Shown here: piece by piece, positions 12,197 to 23,600 of the stretch | Layout of the letters: the number at the start of each line of letters is the position of its first letter | How positions within the stretch are numbered: the first letter of the stretch is position 1 | NCBI GenBank assembly: GCA_016946835.1 | Contig: JACVTC010000025.1 | Coordinates: 1,130,001-1,190,000, forward strand | Source of the DNA: Neocallimastix lanati (nom. inval.) | Taxonomy: Eukaryota > Neocallimastigomycota > Neocallimastigomycetes > Neocallimastigales > Neocallimastigaceae | Length of the DNA stretch: 60,000 bases | Direction of reading: 5' to 3' | Program-made: the position numbers and the translations under genes | Notes under the pieces: generated by a model | What the model saw: the letters and a program-made list of their open reading frames with translations, nothing else | Database searches by the model: none | Told to the model about the DNA's origin: nothing

Positions 12197-15100
12197 CTAT
12201 TTTTTATTCTTTTTCTTTAGGAAAAAGGTATTATCAATATCTGAGATGGTGAGTGTGTGATCCCTATAGAGGTTATTCATATTTTCTTCATCACAAGGTT
12301 CATTAAACCATTCATTTACGACAGCATAGGCATTTTTGGTATAGATGGTAACGGTTGGAGAATTTCTGATGTGGAAGGTATCCTGACGGGAAAGGATATT
12401 GTCTTTTTTCCCTGAATTGGAAGGTGTAGTGTTAATGTAAGTAGATGGGGAATCCACCATACGAAAAAAAGGTCTATTTGAATTTGAGACTGGAGTAGTT
12501 GTGATGTGAGAAGAATAGTCAAGAAGAGTAGTAGAAGAAGATGAATTTGATTTAGAAGAAATACGAGAGGGGGTAGACTGAAGAAGAGATGGGGAAGTAA
12601 GGTTTAATTTCTTAGGGGTAGACAAGATCATTTTATTCTTAGGAGTGGAATTGATAGTAGAAGATGAATACGCAGTCGTCTTCATTGTGTAAGCCGTAGC
12701 TATAGCTTTTTGAGAGGTTGAAGTAGTAGTTGACTTTTCTTGTATTAACTTTTGTAAAAATTTTGTGGTATGTGGTTGAGAAGGAGAAGGAGAAGAAGAA
12801 GAAGAAGAAATATTTGCATTAAGTGCATTTTTAGTAAGAAGTTGAGTACGGGGTATCGATGGAGGTGAAAAGGTTTCAGAACTCAAGTCATGTGGTATAA
12901 ATAGTTTAAGATCTTGTTTAACGGTATAACGAGTTTCTTCACCTTCATCTTCATCCTTTTCAAAGTTATCATGAAGATCTTCTTTCATTTGATTTTCTTT
13001 GTTTTCTTCATCATGTTGACCATATGAATTAGTATGATTTTTCATTATGTCATTATTTTTTAGATTTGATGATTTGATATTGATATTAACATTGTTATTA
13101 TTATTGTTATTATTGCAATTTGTATTTGAATTGACTGTGGAAGAATTATTCATTTCAGATAAAGATTTACTCTTTTTAAATGGAGGAGTTCGATTAGTAA
13201 CAGAATCATCTTTTTCATGATGTAAGGAAAGTATTGATTTTGAAGGAGTATGTATATTTTTATAAGGAGTTGAAGAATTTGAATTAGAATAAATCTTATT
13301 TATTGAAGAGGATTCTCCTATTACTTCTTTTTCTTCTTCTTCACGATGATTTTTGGTACGACCTTCTTCATAATATCTAGCTCTAATTTCTTCAATTGAA
13401 AATTCACTAATCTTTTTACATTCAAAACTATTATAATAGTCATTTTTTTGAGGATTGTAAGACCAATCAATATTTTTTTTAATTCTATTAAATATTTTTT
13501 CATCTAATTTTCTAAGATTTTCATTCATACGTTCATTTCTTAATCCTGCTCTTTTTCTTGAAAGAATTCTTTCTTTTTCTTTTACAATTTCTTTATATAA
13601 ATTTGTAATGGAAAGAGAATAAATCATATTCATCATACATCGATGAACATCAATACTCTTTGATTTTTCATTATTATTAGTCTTAAGAGGTTGATGATTA
13701 TTATCTAAAAAAAAAAAAAAAAAAAAAAAATGATATGCAAAGTGAGAAAAATAAAATTATAAATATATATATTCATATAAGTATATATTTTTAAAATAAA
13801 TATTAAATTAAAATATTATAAATGAAATATTAATTAATAAATATATTAATATAGAAAATTAAAAAAAAAAAAAAAAAAAATTATTATTAAATAATAAATA
13901 ATATGTAATTTTATTAATAAAAAAATTAAATGAATTTTTTAATTAAAGTAATTATTTATAGTTATTATTATTATTATTATTTCTAAACTCTTCTTTAATT
14001 CGTTTTTATTTGTATAAGTAATTTACCTTGTTTAGCTGGAGTTGGAGTTTTCATTTCTGAACCAGAGTGTTCTGGTTCTTCTGGATCTTCATAAATTTTA
14101 AAGGAAACCGGACTTCCACCATTTAGATTTAAAAATCGACTATTCACTAAACTTGCTTTTTGAGGAATGGTGACATTCTTCCAACTTTCTAATTCTCTAA
14201 TATTTTCTTTTCTTCTTAAATGACGAGTACCAAGTTCAGTCCACTCATTAGTTTCATCTGCAGAAGGTAAAACTAAACTTCTTCTTGGGGTATGTTTTGA
14301 ATGTTCAGAGGAGGAGAAAACATCTTTTTGATTTTGTTGTTTCTGATGATTACCAAAGAGTTCATCCTTAATATCTTTTGGATTATCTTTATCTTCAAAA
14401 ATAGTAAAAGAAATATTATTAGCACTTCCAACATTTGGATTACGATTTTGATCATTGATATAAGAAAAATCGGAAGCAGTAGAGGAAACATGTTTCACTT
14501 GAAGTGGAATCCTTTTGGTATGACTTTTTGTTTTAGAATTTAAAAAACTAGATTTTACTTTATGACTATCTTTATATGGAGAATCCATATCCTCTGCTGC
14601 TTGATTTACACTTAATATCATTCTTTTTTGAAATTCAATATATCTTTTCTTTAAACGTTCGATAGGTTGTGCTTTTCTATTAATACCAAGAGTATATATT
14701 TCATTTGCTTCTTTATATCTTTTTTTTTTTTTTTTTTTTTTTTTTTTATTCCATTTTGTATTATTTTAGATTAATTTAAAGAATATTTATTCATCGTATA
14801 TTTATTATTTTAAATATAAGAATTTAAATGAAATAATATATATATATAAAATTAAATTAAAACAAATTTTGAAATTTTTATTAGAATTATACAAGTTAAT
14901 ATGTATAATTTGGAACGAAAAATAAAAATTAAAAATTAAAAATTAATTAAAAATTAAAAATTAATAAATAATATTATTATTAATAATAATATAAAAAGAA
15001 ATATATATATAATTACTTATTTTGTGTTTCCATTAATAAAGCATATTCTTCATAATAAGTAGATAAATTTTGTCCTATTTCATTAACTGATAAAAATTTA

Positions 15101-15770
15101 AAAATTTCTATAGGTTCTTGTGAATAATGAGCATATAGAAACCAAAGACGTAAATAACGACTATCATTTAAATAACGAGGATCACTTTGATATTTTTTAA
15201 GTACATGTTCCAATAAGGATAGTAAACCGGTTTCTGTATCATTACCTGTTGGATAATTTTCTTGAATCCAATTAATATATTTAAAATAAGTATTTAGTGG
15301 ATCATCAACTTCATCAATATCTTTTAATTCGTTTTCAAACTCTTTTTTTTGAATTTCTCTTAATTCTTTTCCTGTTAATGAATCTGATTCTTTTATTGGT
15401 GTATTATTATCTTTTATTTCAATTATATAATAAAATATTAAAAAATTTTTAATAATATAAACAGATAAAAATTGATATTATTATAATATAAAATATATAA
15501 TAATTATTATATTAATAATAATATTATAAAAATAATTAGTTATTAAAAATAAAATAAATATGTTAAAAAAAAAAATTATTAAAAAATTTAAATTTAATTC
15601 AATTTATAAAATTTAAAATCTTTTATTGTTATATTTTTGGAATTACCATATCTTTTTTCTATAATAGATTCTTTTGCGTATAATGCTGATAGAACTTTTG
15701 CACTTCTACCTTGGGGTAAAGGAATAATATTTTCCTTTTGATATTCAAAATCAGTCATATCAGTGACCAT
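12197..15770 (-). CDS. MAD3: Mad3/BubR1 spindle-assembly-checkpoint protein, four exons
   Basis: Component of the mitotic checkpoint complex, which holds Cdc20 inactive until kinetochores attach. Exons 15647-15770, 15017-15410, 14027-14718 and 12197-13704 join in phase to 905 aa. Start ATG at 15770 places a KEN box at residues 12-14 (YQKENIIPLPQGR), the position expected for KEN1. Residues about 55-200 form the Mad3/Bub1 TPR domain (NTYFKYINWIQENYP, RYLRLWFLYAHYSQEP, NEIYTLGINRKAQPIERL). Then follow an ABBA motif FTIFED (277-282), a second KEN (RRKENIRELESW, 343-345), a second ABBA motif FKIYED (379-384), a GLEBS-type Bub3-binding segment (SEFSIEEIRARYYEEG, about 503-518) and a third KEN (639-641). 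A stretch near 855-876 (IYTKNAYAVVNEWFNEP) resembles the second Mad3/Bub1 homology region. The remainder is Ser/Thr/Asn-rich and probably disordered. No kinase domain is present, so it is a Mad3 type rather than Bub1. Confidence 0.92.
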
Positions 15771-16899
15771 TTTGAATATTATTTTATTTTATATCTTTTT
15801 TTCCTTCAATAAAAAAAAAAAAAAATGTGGAGTATAAAAATATAATTACTAAGAAATTTATGGAGGAATGATATTTTGAATTCTAATTTTATTAAAGGAT
15901 TTTTATAAATTGTTTAAATTTGAATTTAAAAAAAAAATAAAAAATAATAATGATTATATTATTTTTTATTGAAAACTTCTATTTATTTATGTTTTTATTT
16001 TTTTATTTATATTTTTTTTTTTTTTCTTTTTTCTTTTTCCCTTTTTTTAATTATAAATATTTATTGTATTAACTAAAAGAATGATATTTACAAATAATTG
16101 AAGGATTGTTTAATATTTACAAAAAGAATAATTATTGTTATTAAATTTATTATTAAATAGTATATATTAGTCTTCTTTTACTCGATAAGAATAAATTTTA
16201 TAATTAAGAAGTATAATTAAATATATAATAGTTAATTTTTTATTATAATCATGCTGGATTATGATGTCTATATATAATAAATTTTAATTAATATAATAAA
16301 TTTTTATATCTTAATTATAATAAAAAGAAAAGGAACAGTAATTTTATATTTATAAAAATTTTAATACATCAATAAATAATTTTTAATCAATAATCAATAA
16401 TCAATAATAAATAAAATATAAAATATTAAATATAAAATATAAAATATAAAAATAAATATATAATATAAAAATATAATTAACTTTAAATATTAAAGAAATA
16501 TTTATTTTTATCAAAAAATAATAATTATTAAAATTTGTTCAATTTAAAAAATGTTGGACAATATCATAAAAAAAAAAAAAAAAAAAAAAATTTTTTTTAT
16601 ATATATAATAAAACGATTAAAAGGATTAAATTAATTATATTTTTTTTTATAAAAAGGTTTATTTATTTATTTATTTATTTTATTAAAATAGATATAAACA
16701 TTTAATAAAGATTATAAAAGATATAATATAGAATAAAATATATGGTTAACTATAATTAAATAACTAAATAAATAATAAATAAATAATTTAAATAATTAAA
16801 TAATAAGTATATAAATAATAAATAATTAACAAAATAAATAAATTAATAAATAAATAATTAATTTATTAAATATTTAATTAAATAAATAAGTCGTTAAGA
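15771..16899. other. Upstream flank of MAD3 (first copy of a segmental duplication)
   Basis: AT-rich and non-coding. Short blocks recur in the same order at 21990-22440, for example ACTAAGAAATTTAT near 15848 and 22019, and AATAAAACGATTAA near 16607 against AATAAAACAATTAA near 22173. The flank belongs to the duplicated segment that also carries the MAD3 5' exons. No separate gene seen. Confidence 0.55.
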
Positions 16900-18428
16900 G
16901 TCAGGAATTTATGGTTTATAATTATGAAAACCTTAATAATATATTTTACGATAATGAGTTACTGACTTTTAACTATTATAAATTAAACGTTTTTATATTA
17001 ATACATTTTGATTTATATATTTTAATTATATTACAATATGTTTCAATACATTTGAAGTCTATTTTTCATATATTTCACATATTTTAACATTCACCCTTAA
17101 ACCTAATTATTTTATAATGAATAAATTGGTTATATGTATATATAGAATTATCCTATTTTATAATATTAACTTGATATTATTAAATTATTAATTATTTCTA
17201 TTAACTTTTATTATTACATGAATAAAATAATTTTTACATTTTATTAATTTCTATTATTCGATTTAACTATTGTTATAATAATTTCTTAAATATATTTGTA
17301 ATCTAATATTTTCCCCATAAAAAACTATATATTTAATATTATTACACCATTAGTATTATATGAATCTAAAACATCTCTTATAATATATGGTTTATACATA
17401 CCATTTATATGATGGAAACCTTTCTTTTGAAGGGTGATATTATACCATCTATTTTTGTGAGTACCTCTTATTCCTCTAATGTTGGGTTTTACATCACTTT
17501 TAATTTTAATCCCCTTCGAAGATTAAGGAGCTAACTTTTTTATATGTTTTCGCTTTGTAGTTTTAGTAATAACTATTAAAAATAAATTGTTAACTGTATA
17601 CTTGATAAATCATAATCTTAGGATATTAAAATTGATTACATTTATAACTAATTATATAATTCTAGTCAGTTAAACTTATCATTAAATAATGTAAATTGTC
17701 TCGTAATTTATTTTGATTCAGTATTTCAATTAATTTCTTCTTATAGTCTAATTTATGTCAATTTTCTCTATTTAGAATATTTTTATTCATTTCCAAAATA
17801 AATATGTTTTTCTAAATAATCAGTACAAGGAATCAGTTAGGTAAATTTCCTCTAATATTTTATGTTCTTTATTTTATATTGTCTATTCCCCCCTTAAAAT
17901 CCAAATTTCTAAAAGGATTTTATATATTTAAAATTTTTCATCATTAAAATATTAATATTATAACTTCATTAATACTTTGCAATCAATAAATATAGTTTGT
18001 AGATGGATAAACGTCATCTATCTACATACAACTCATGGTTATTTTTATTAATTTATTGTACCTTTCATCACATCAGTTTGTATTATGACTGTATTAAATT
18101 ACTTATTGTCTAAACCCATTTAATACTAAGTTCAATAATACTGTCATTGTATGAATGTTTCCATTTCACTTTAGGAATTACCATTCTATTAAATCTCACT
18201 TAAATATTTGGATTATTATTTTTTAAGGGTCAGGAATTAATGGTTTATAATTATATCAACTTTAATAATATATTTTATAATAAAGAGTTATTGACACTTA
18301 ACCATTTATAATTTCTATATTAAATACTTTTATATTAATACATTGTGATTTATATTTTAATTATATTACAATATATTTTCAATACATTTGAAGCTTTTTT
18401 TTTTTCATACACTTCACATATTCTAACA
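16900..18428 (-). mobile_element. Degenerate LTR-flanked element
   Basis: Two direct repeats of about 190-200 bp, roughly 85% identical by eye, bound the element (16900-17089 and 18229-18428). Read on the minus strand each begins TGTTA(A/G)AATATGTGAA and ends near AATTCCTGAC. A purine run AAGGGTGAA (17090-17098, minus strand) directly abuts the right-hand LTR in the position of a polypurine tract. These features fit an LTR retrotransposon lying on the minus strand. The interior is only about 1.1 kb and shows no reverse transcriptase, integrase or protease, so it would be a non-autonomous or internally deleted element. The duplicated copy of the surrounding DNA lacks about 1.6 kb at this place, which supports insertion. 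No clear target-site duplication is visible. Confidence 0.6.
17325..17522 (-). pseudogene. AP2/ERF-like reading frame inside the LTR-flanked element
   Basis: A 65-codon open stretch bounded by stops. It reads IRGIRGTHKNRWYNITL, then KGFHHINGMYKP and ends after SYNTNGVIILNI. The spacing of RGI, W-Y-x-I and the final xHHIG-like turn resembles the three-strand DNA-binding face of AP2/ERF domains (YRGVR...RWxAxI...LGTF). The frame continues upstream in the same direction past a stop (RKHIKKLAP) and, after more stops and shifts, in pieces such as LDYKKKLIEILNQNKLRDN. So the interior once encoded a longer basic protein. The AP2 comparison is my reading of the pattern and is weak; no start codon is apparent. 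Confidence 0.4.
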
Positions 18429-18912
18429 ATAGTTAAATAAATACATTTTTAAATAAATTAAATTTTTATATACAATTTCTTAAAAAAGTCTTTTTTTTTT
18501 TTAATAATATAATAATTGTTTTTTAACTTTAAGATATCTAAATGAAATGATATTCCTATAATATTAAAGTTAATATAAATCTAAATATAAGTAAACCTTA
18601 AAAGTTGGAAAAAAAAAACACTTTAATAATTCTATTAAATTAACATAAAAACTTTTCTATAATAATAATAGTAATTGTACTAAATAAATATATTTACTAT
18701 ATGCATTTATAAATAATCATATAATTTAAATAGATAAAATTTATTAATAGTTAATATATATATATATATAAATATAAAATCTATCTCTCAAAAGAAAGAA
18801 TATTCTGTATTATAAAGTCATTTAACCAATTGAAACAACAATTTTACCAAATATTTAATTTAATAGTGTAAATCTAAATTCTTATTTGTTGCTTTTTTTT
18901 ATTGCTATCGAA

Positions 18913-18946
<34 letters not shown>

Positions 18947-20065
18947 TGCAGATTAGGAAATACAGTTAAATACCTATAATAAAAAAACTTTTCTGTTTAC
19001 AAGTCTATGCATCTATTCTAATTTCTTGGTAAAGAAATAAGATCACTAAAGAAAAAAAAGTTTTTTATTTTGATTACTTCCTAACACTATCATTTCTATT
19101 TTTTTTTATTCTGATTATATACATAAAAAAGGTTAGAATGTATTAATAATAGAAACCTTTATTTTATAAATATAGAAAGTTAAAAATATATACTTTATCT
19201 GTATTAACAAATACATATATATATTTCATATAGCTATGCATTTATTTAGTAATATTATTTAAAAATTATAATTCCTTTATAAATCACAACCTTTTTTTTT
19301 TTTTTAAAAAAAAAAAACCTAAAAAATGATAATTATACATAATGTTTTTATTATTTTTTTTTTAATGTTATTTTTTCTACTGTATTACTTTTGATAGTAA
19401 CTATTATCTATATAATTAAAATTACTATCATAGTTAGAAATTTTAAAAACGAAATAATTAATTGTTGTGGATTTTCTATTGGAAAAAATGAATATTATAT
19501 CCATTAGAAAATCAGAATGGTAATTTTTTAAAAAAAAAAATAGGAAAAGAATACATCTCTATTGCTTTGCTTATTAATTATTAAAATATTGATTTATTAA
19601 ATACATTACAAATGAATATTTTATTAGAAATTATTTTAAACTTGAAATAATTTATGGATATCATTAATAGTTATTCCATATAGATAGAAATGTAATAATA
19701 CAAAATTTTTGAATCATTATTAATAGTAAAAACTATAAAAAAAAAAAAAAAAAGAAGTTTTAATTGGATTTATATTTATATTATTATTATTTATATTATT
19801 AAATAATATTTAATATTAAAATTAATATTATAATTCATTCGTATTAATACTAAATATTTAAAATTTATAATTTATTTCTAGTTATTTTTTTATTTTAAAA
19901 ATATTTTTAAACATTTTTTTTTTAAAATTATAAAAAAAAATAAAATAAAAACAATAAAAAATCTAAATTACTTTTAGTTTGAGATTTATAATTTATATAT
20001 AATGTTATTAAATATTTAATAATTTTTAACTTGAACTTTTATTGTTTATCTTCATAATAAACATG
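18429..20065. other. AT-rich spacer, right part of the first duplicated segment
   Basis: No gene seen. Blocks near 18782-19060 (CTCTCAAAAGAAAGAATATT and TTTCTTGGTAAAGAAATAAG) recur diverged at 22724-23010, which marks the duplication. Two hairpins are visible: TGATAGTAA with TTACTATCA (about 19392-19432), and GATTTTCTA with TAGAAAATC (about 19472-19513). Confidence 0.5.
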
Positions 20066-20206
20066 TCATTGAGTATAATAAGAATAATTGAGAACTTCAG
20101 CCTTTGGATATTCACTAGTGCCAATGGTTTCGAATGGTTCGTTAGTTTCAGATTCTTCTTCTTCAGGTTCTCCAACAACATATCTATCACAGCCGCCATC
20201 AATACT
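20066..20206 (-). pseudogene. Exon-like fragment with an acidic stretch, unidentified
   Basis: A 46-codon open stretch of balanced composition in an AT-only background, ending in TGA. It reads SIDGGCDRYVVGEPEEEESE and later TSEYPKAEVLNYSYYTQ. No ATG in this frame, so it would be an internal or terminal exon or a relic. A second frame of 64 codons with an ATG overlaps it (20220-20026) but looks less protein-like. Family not recognised. Its relation to the exon-like piece at 20349-20444 on the same strand is unknown. Confidence 0.35.
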
Positions 20207-20348
20207 TTATTAATATGCATAATTTTTTATTTTTATTTTTTTTTTTTTTTTTTTAAAAAAAAAGTTAATTTATTATTATTAATTTTTTAGATTTTTATAA
20301 ATCTTAATTTTAATTGTATTCTTATTAAGATTCTATAATTATTGGAAT

Positions 20349-20444
20349 TTACATCTCTTTATAATTCAGTAAATATTTAACAAATTCTTTGGCATTTTCC
20401 ATTTCAAAATGAGTTTCATCTAAATCCCTTTTTATTTTTGAAAT
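20349..20444 (-). pseudogene. Exon-like 3' end of an unidentified gene
   Basis: After a TTTAG acceptor at 20445 the frame reads ISKIKRDLDETHFEMENAKE then FVKYLLNYKEM and a TAA stop, 31 codons. The heptad-like charge pattern suggests an amphipathic or coiled-coil helix at a C-terminus. A possible preceding exon at about 20599-20626 (IKAIEES, after a CAG acceptor) does not join in phase, so the gene is either broken or uses an exon I missed. Family not recognised. Confidence 0.4.
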
Positions 20445-20984
20445 CTAAATTGAAGTTATTACTAAAAAAAAAAAAAAAAAAAAAAATAATAATGAATGGA
20501 ATTGATACATATATTAATTATTATCCATTTTTTATATATATTATTTTTTTTTAATTATTCATTGTTATATAATTATTTAATATGTCGATGATAGAAACAA
20601 AAATATTCACGATTCTTCTATTGCCTTAATATCTGAAAAAAAAAAAAGAAAAAAAGAAGATTTTGTTTTCTTTTATATATCTTTTTTAAATATGTTTTTA
20701 CTTTTATTTTATAATGATAATTATATCAGTAATTTATTATGTAATGATTTAATTATATTATATATTAATATATTATTTTATTTTGTTAATATTACTATTA
20801 TTTACTATCATTTTATTATTAATATCCGAACTAGTTGTTATTTAATATACTAATAATTTATAAATAGCAATTTTATTAATCATAAGGTTGAAGATTATAC
20901 ATGATATATACTTTTTCAATTTTATTATTAACTATAAATTTAATTATTTAAGTCATTAATATGTTTTTGTATTAATAATGTCTT

Positions 20985-21262
20985 TCCAGTTTTTATCCAG
21001 GTGGTCAGTACTTGAGATTAATATACATAAGGTTTTCAGATTGAATCTGCGACTTCTTCCTGAATTTTCATTCTCCCAGGGTGTTTTTCCCGATAAATGA
21101 AGTTGGTGTTTGCTCACCATGGTAAGTATTCCTGTTGTTAGACTATTTTATTGATAGTACAGAGAGCACTTGATCTGTGAGAGGATTAGTGTATGATAAA
21201 GAATCTAATGAGAATCTGATAGTCTTAAGAGAGGAGAGACTATTGTCTCCGTCTTTAAAGTA
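20985..21262. other. Unexplained GC-rich, foldable island
   Basis: About 280 bp near 42% G+C between spacers that are about 10-15% G+C. The minus strand carries a 54-codon ATG frame (21120-20956, starting MVSKHQLHLSGKTPWEN). Several small hairpins are visible: GGTG with CACC, GGG with CCC, GAAT-GAAA-ATTC, and ATAGTCT with AGACTAT near 21219-21243. Both strands hold short open frames, so coding potential is not decisive. A 158-bp AAT array begins about 110 bp to the right. It could be a structured RNA gene, a transposon scrap or a lost exon; I cannot choose among these. Confidence 0.4.
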
Positions 21263-21372
21263 AAATATAATAATATTGTTAAACTTTTAAAATTAATATT
21301 ATTGGTAAAAATAATTGTGTAACTTGAAAAAGTTTAAAAAATTTTCGAAAATTTAATTTTACATATAAATTT

Positions 21373-21531
<159 letters not shown>

Positions 21532-21554
21532 TATATATTTATGTTACCATTATT

Positions 21555-22050
21555 AAAGTATAGTTTCTGTTTTATTTCTATTAGGATAATTTTCTTGAAT
21601 CCAATCAATATATTTAAAATAAGTATTGAGTGGATCATCAACTTCATCAATATTTTTTAATGATTTGATTCTTTTATTGGTGTATTGTTATATTTTGTTT
21701 TAATTATAATAAAAGAAATATTTAAAAATTTATAATAATAGATAAAACAATTAGTAATTAAAGGTAAATATTTAAAAACTTTAAATTTAATTTAATTAAA
21801 TTTTTCAATCGTTATATTTGTGGATTAAAGATGTTTTTTTTTTTTTTTTTTTTTTTTTAACAGTTTCATTTATGTAGTATTCTAAAATAAAATTTTTGCA
21901 TTTTTTGCTTTAATGTAAAGAAATAATATGTTACTTTTAATATTAAAAATAAGTTATATCAGTAGCTATTTCGATTATTATTATTATTATTATTATTTTT
22001 TTGGTAAAAAAAGTTTTTTACTAAGAAATTTATATAGGAATCTTTGATTA
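21555..22050 (-). pseudogene. Decayed duplicate of the MAD3 5' end
   Basis: The plus-strand sequence from about 21555 parallels the MAD3 gene from about 15215 to 15850 in the same orientation. The exon-2 part still reads DEVDDPLNTYFKYIDWIQEN on the minus strand (intact gene: DEVDDPLNTYFKYINWIQEN). It has lost about 50 bp covering the TGKELREIQKKEF part, which breaks the frame after NTPIKES. The exon-1 counterpart (21800-21980) is full of stops, has a T-run insertion and has lost the KEN box. Exons 3 and 4 are absent. This is a partial, non-functional copy. Confidence 0.8.
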
Positions 22051-22108
22051 TGAAATGTATAATTATAATAATTATCAATATAGGAAATATATATATAAAT
22101 AGCAATAC

Positions 22109-22144
<36 letters not shown>

Positions 22145-22206
22145 TTTTTTTTTATTTTTTATTATTTAAACATAATAAAACAATTAATAAGATTAAGTAA
22201 GATATT

Positions 22207-22238
<32 letters not shown>

Positions 22239-23600
22239 TTTTTTTTTAGTTTTAAATATATAAATTATTTATTAATTTATTATTAATTATTAAATATTAA
22301 TTATATTTATTATTATCTATTATTCATTTATTTATTTTATTATAATAATTAATTAAATATATGATTAATTAAATTATGAATTAAATAATTAAATAAACAA
22401 TTAGGTAAAATTTCAATATGAATATAGCTATTTTATTGTTATGGAAAAGTCTTTATATTAATTTAATACAATGATTAAAAAGATATTTTTTTATTTTTAT
22501 AGTTTTTATTTTAGACTTCATACAAAATTTAATATTTAAAGTTTTTTTTTCATTTAGATTATCCTATAATTTAAAAATTATTATATTATAATTAAATTAC
22601 GATTTTTTTTAAAAAAAATTTAATAGTTATCAAAATTATATATTAAAAATGATTATTTATTTTAAATAGATATATTTTATTAATCATTAGTATATACATA
22701 TACATATATAGATAAATAAACCACCTCTCAATAAGAAGAATATTTCATATCTTAAGGTCCTTTTACCAACCTAGATATTAATTTTTTTCTAATATATTTG
22801 ATTTTATTTTAAATTCCTATTTCTGTTTTTTAACTGCTAAGGCATCTTGCATTTGGTATTTAATTTTAAGGATTTTCAATTACATTCATAACTATGGTAA
22901 AATAATACTTATGTAGGTATGAAATACCTTTAAAAAAAACCTAAACTCTTAAAAACCTCTTTCCATTTAAAAGTTCAAATATATATTAATTTCTTAGCGA
23001 AGAAATAAGAGCATTAAAGAAAAAATAATAGTATTTTATTGTAATAAACATTAAGGTTCTCCATGAATAGAAAAATATATTATAGAGTATAAATATCAAT
23101 TATCTACAATAATATAAAAAACGGATTTATTATATTAATCTTATATATTTTTTTTCTCAAATATTCTCTGGATTGTATTATTGTTTTATAATGTTTTATT
23201 TTTTTTTTTTAGTAAGGAATTAGTTTATACAAATTAGACACTATTTCTCAATTATCAAAATTTCCATACAGATAAAACAAAATTCTTATTCTTTTTATTA
23301 ACATTAATATGATTACTAATAATATCAAGAATTGAATAAAATCATTAAAAAATTATTTTTTGTTAAAATAAAATTATTAAAAAATTATTATTTATTAAAA
23401 TGAAATAAACTATTGCTTTAAAAAATTCCATTAAATTATTTTCTGGTCTAAAATAATAAAAAAAAAAAAAAAAATAGAAAAAAATAGAATTCATTACACA
23501 CAATTGAAATAATATTAATAAGTAATTCCAAAATCCTCTCAATATAAAGATACAGGTAAATAAACTCCGAATTTTTCTTTAAAAAAAAAAAAAAATATTA
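22050..23600. other. Upstream flank of the MAD3 relic (second copy of the segmental duplication)
   Basis: Non-coding AT-rich DNA with scattered similarity to 15830-19080 in the same order, but without the 1.5-kb LTR-flanked element found there. Similarity fades after about 23050. Confidence 0.5.

Noticed and set aside
12197-12260. A missing Bub1 kinase exon after the Mad3 frame.
   Set aside because: There is no GT donor near the end of the frame, and no kinase-like exon appears in the 11331-12196 spacer.
21092-21136. Possible U1 snRNA 5' end: the minus strand reads ATACTTACC followed by a small stem-loop.
   Set aside because: The nine-base match equals a consensus splice donor on the other strand. 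The sequence after it lacks the U1-70K loop, the U1A loop and an Sm site.
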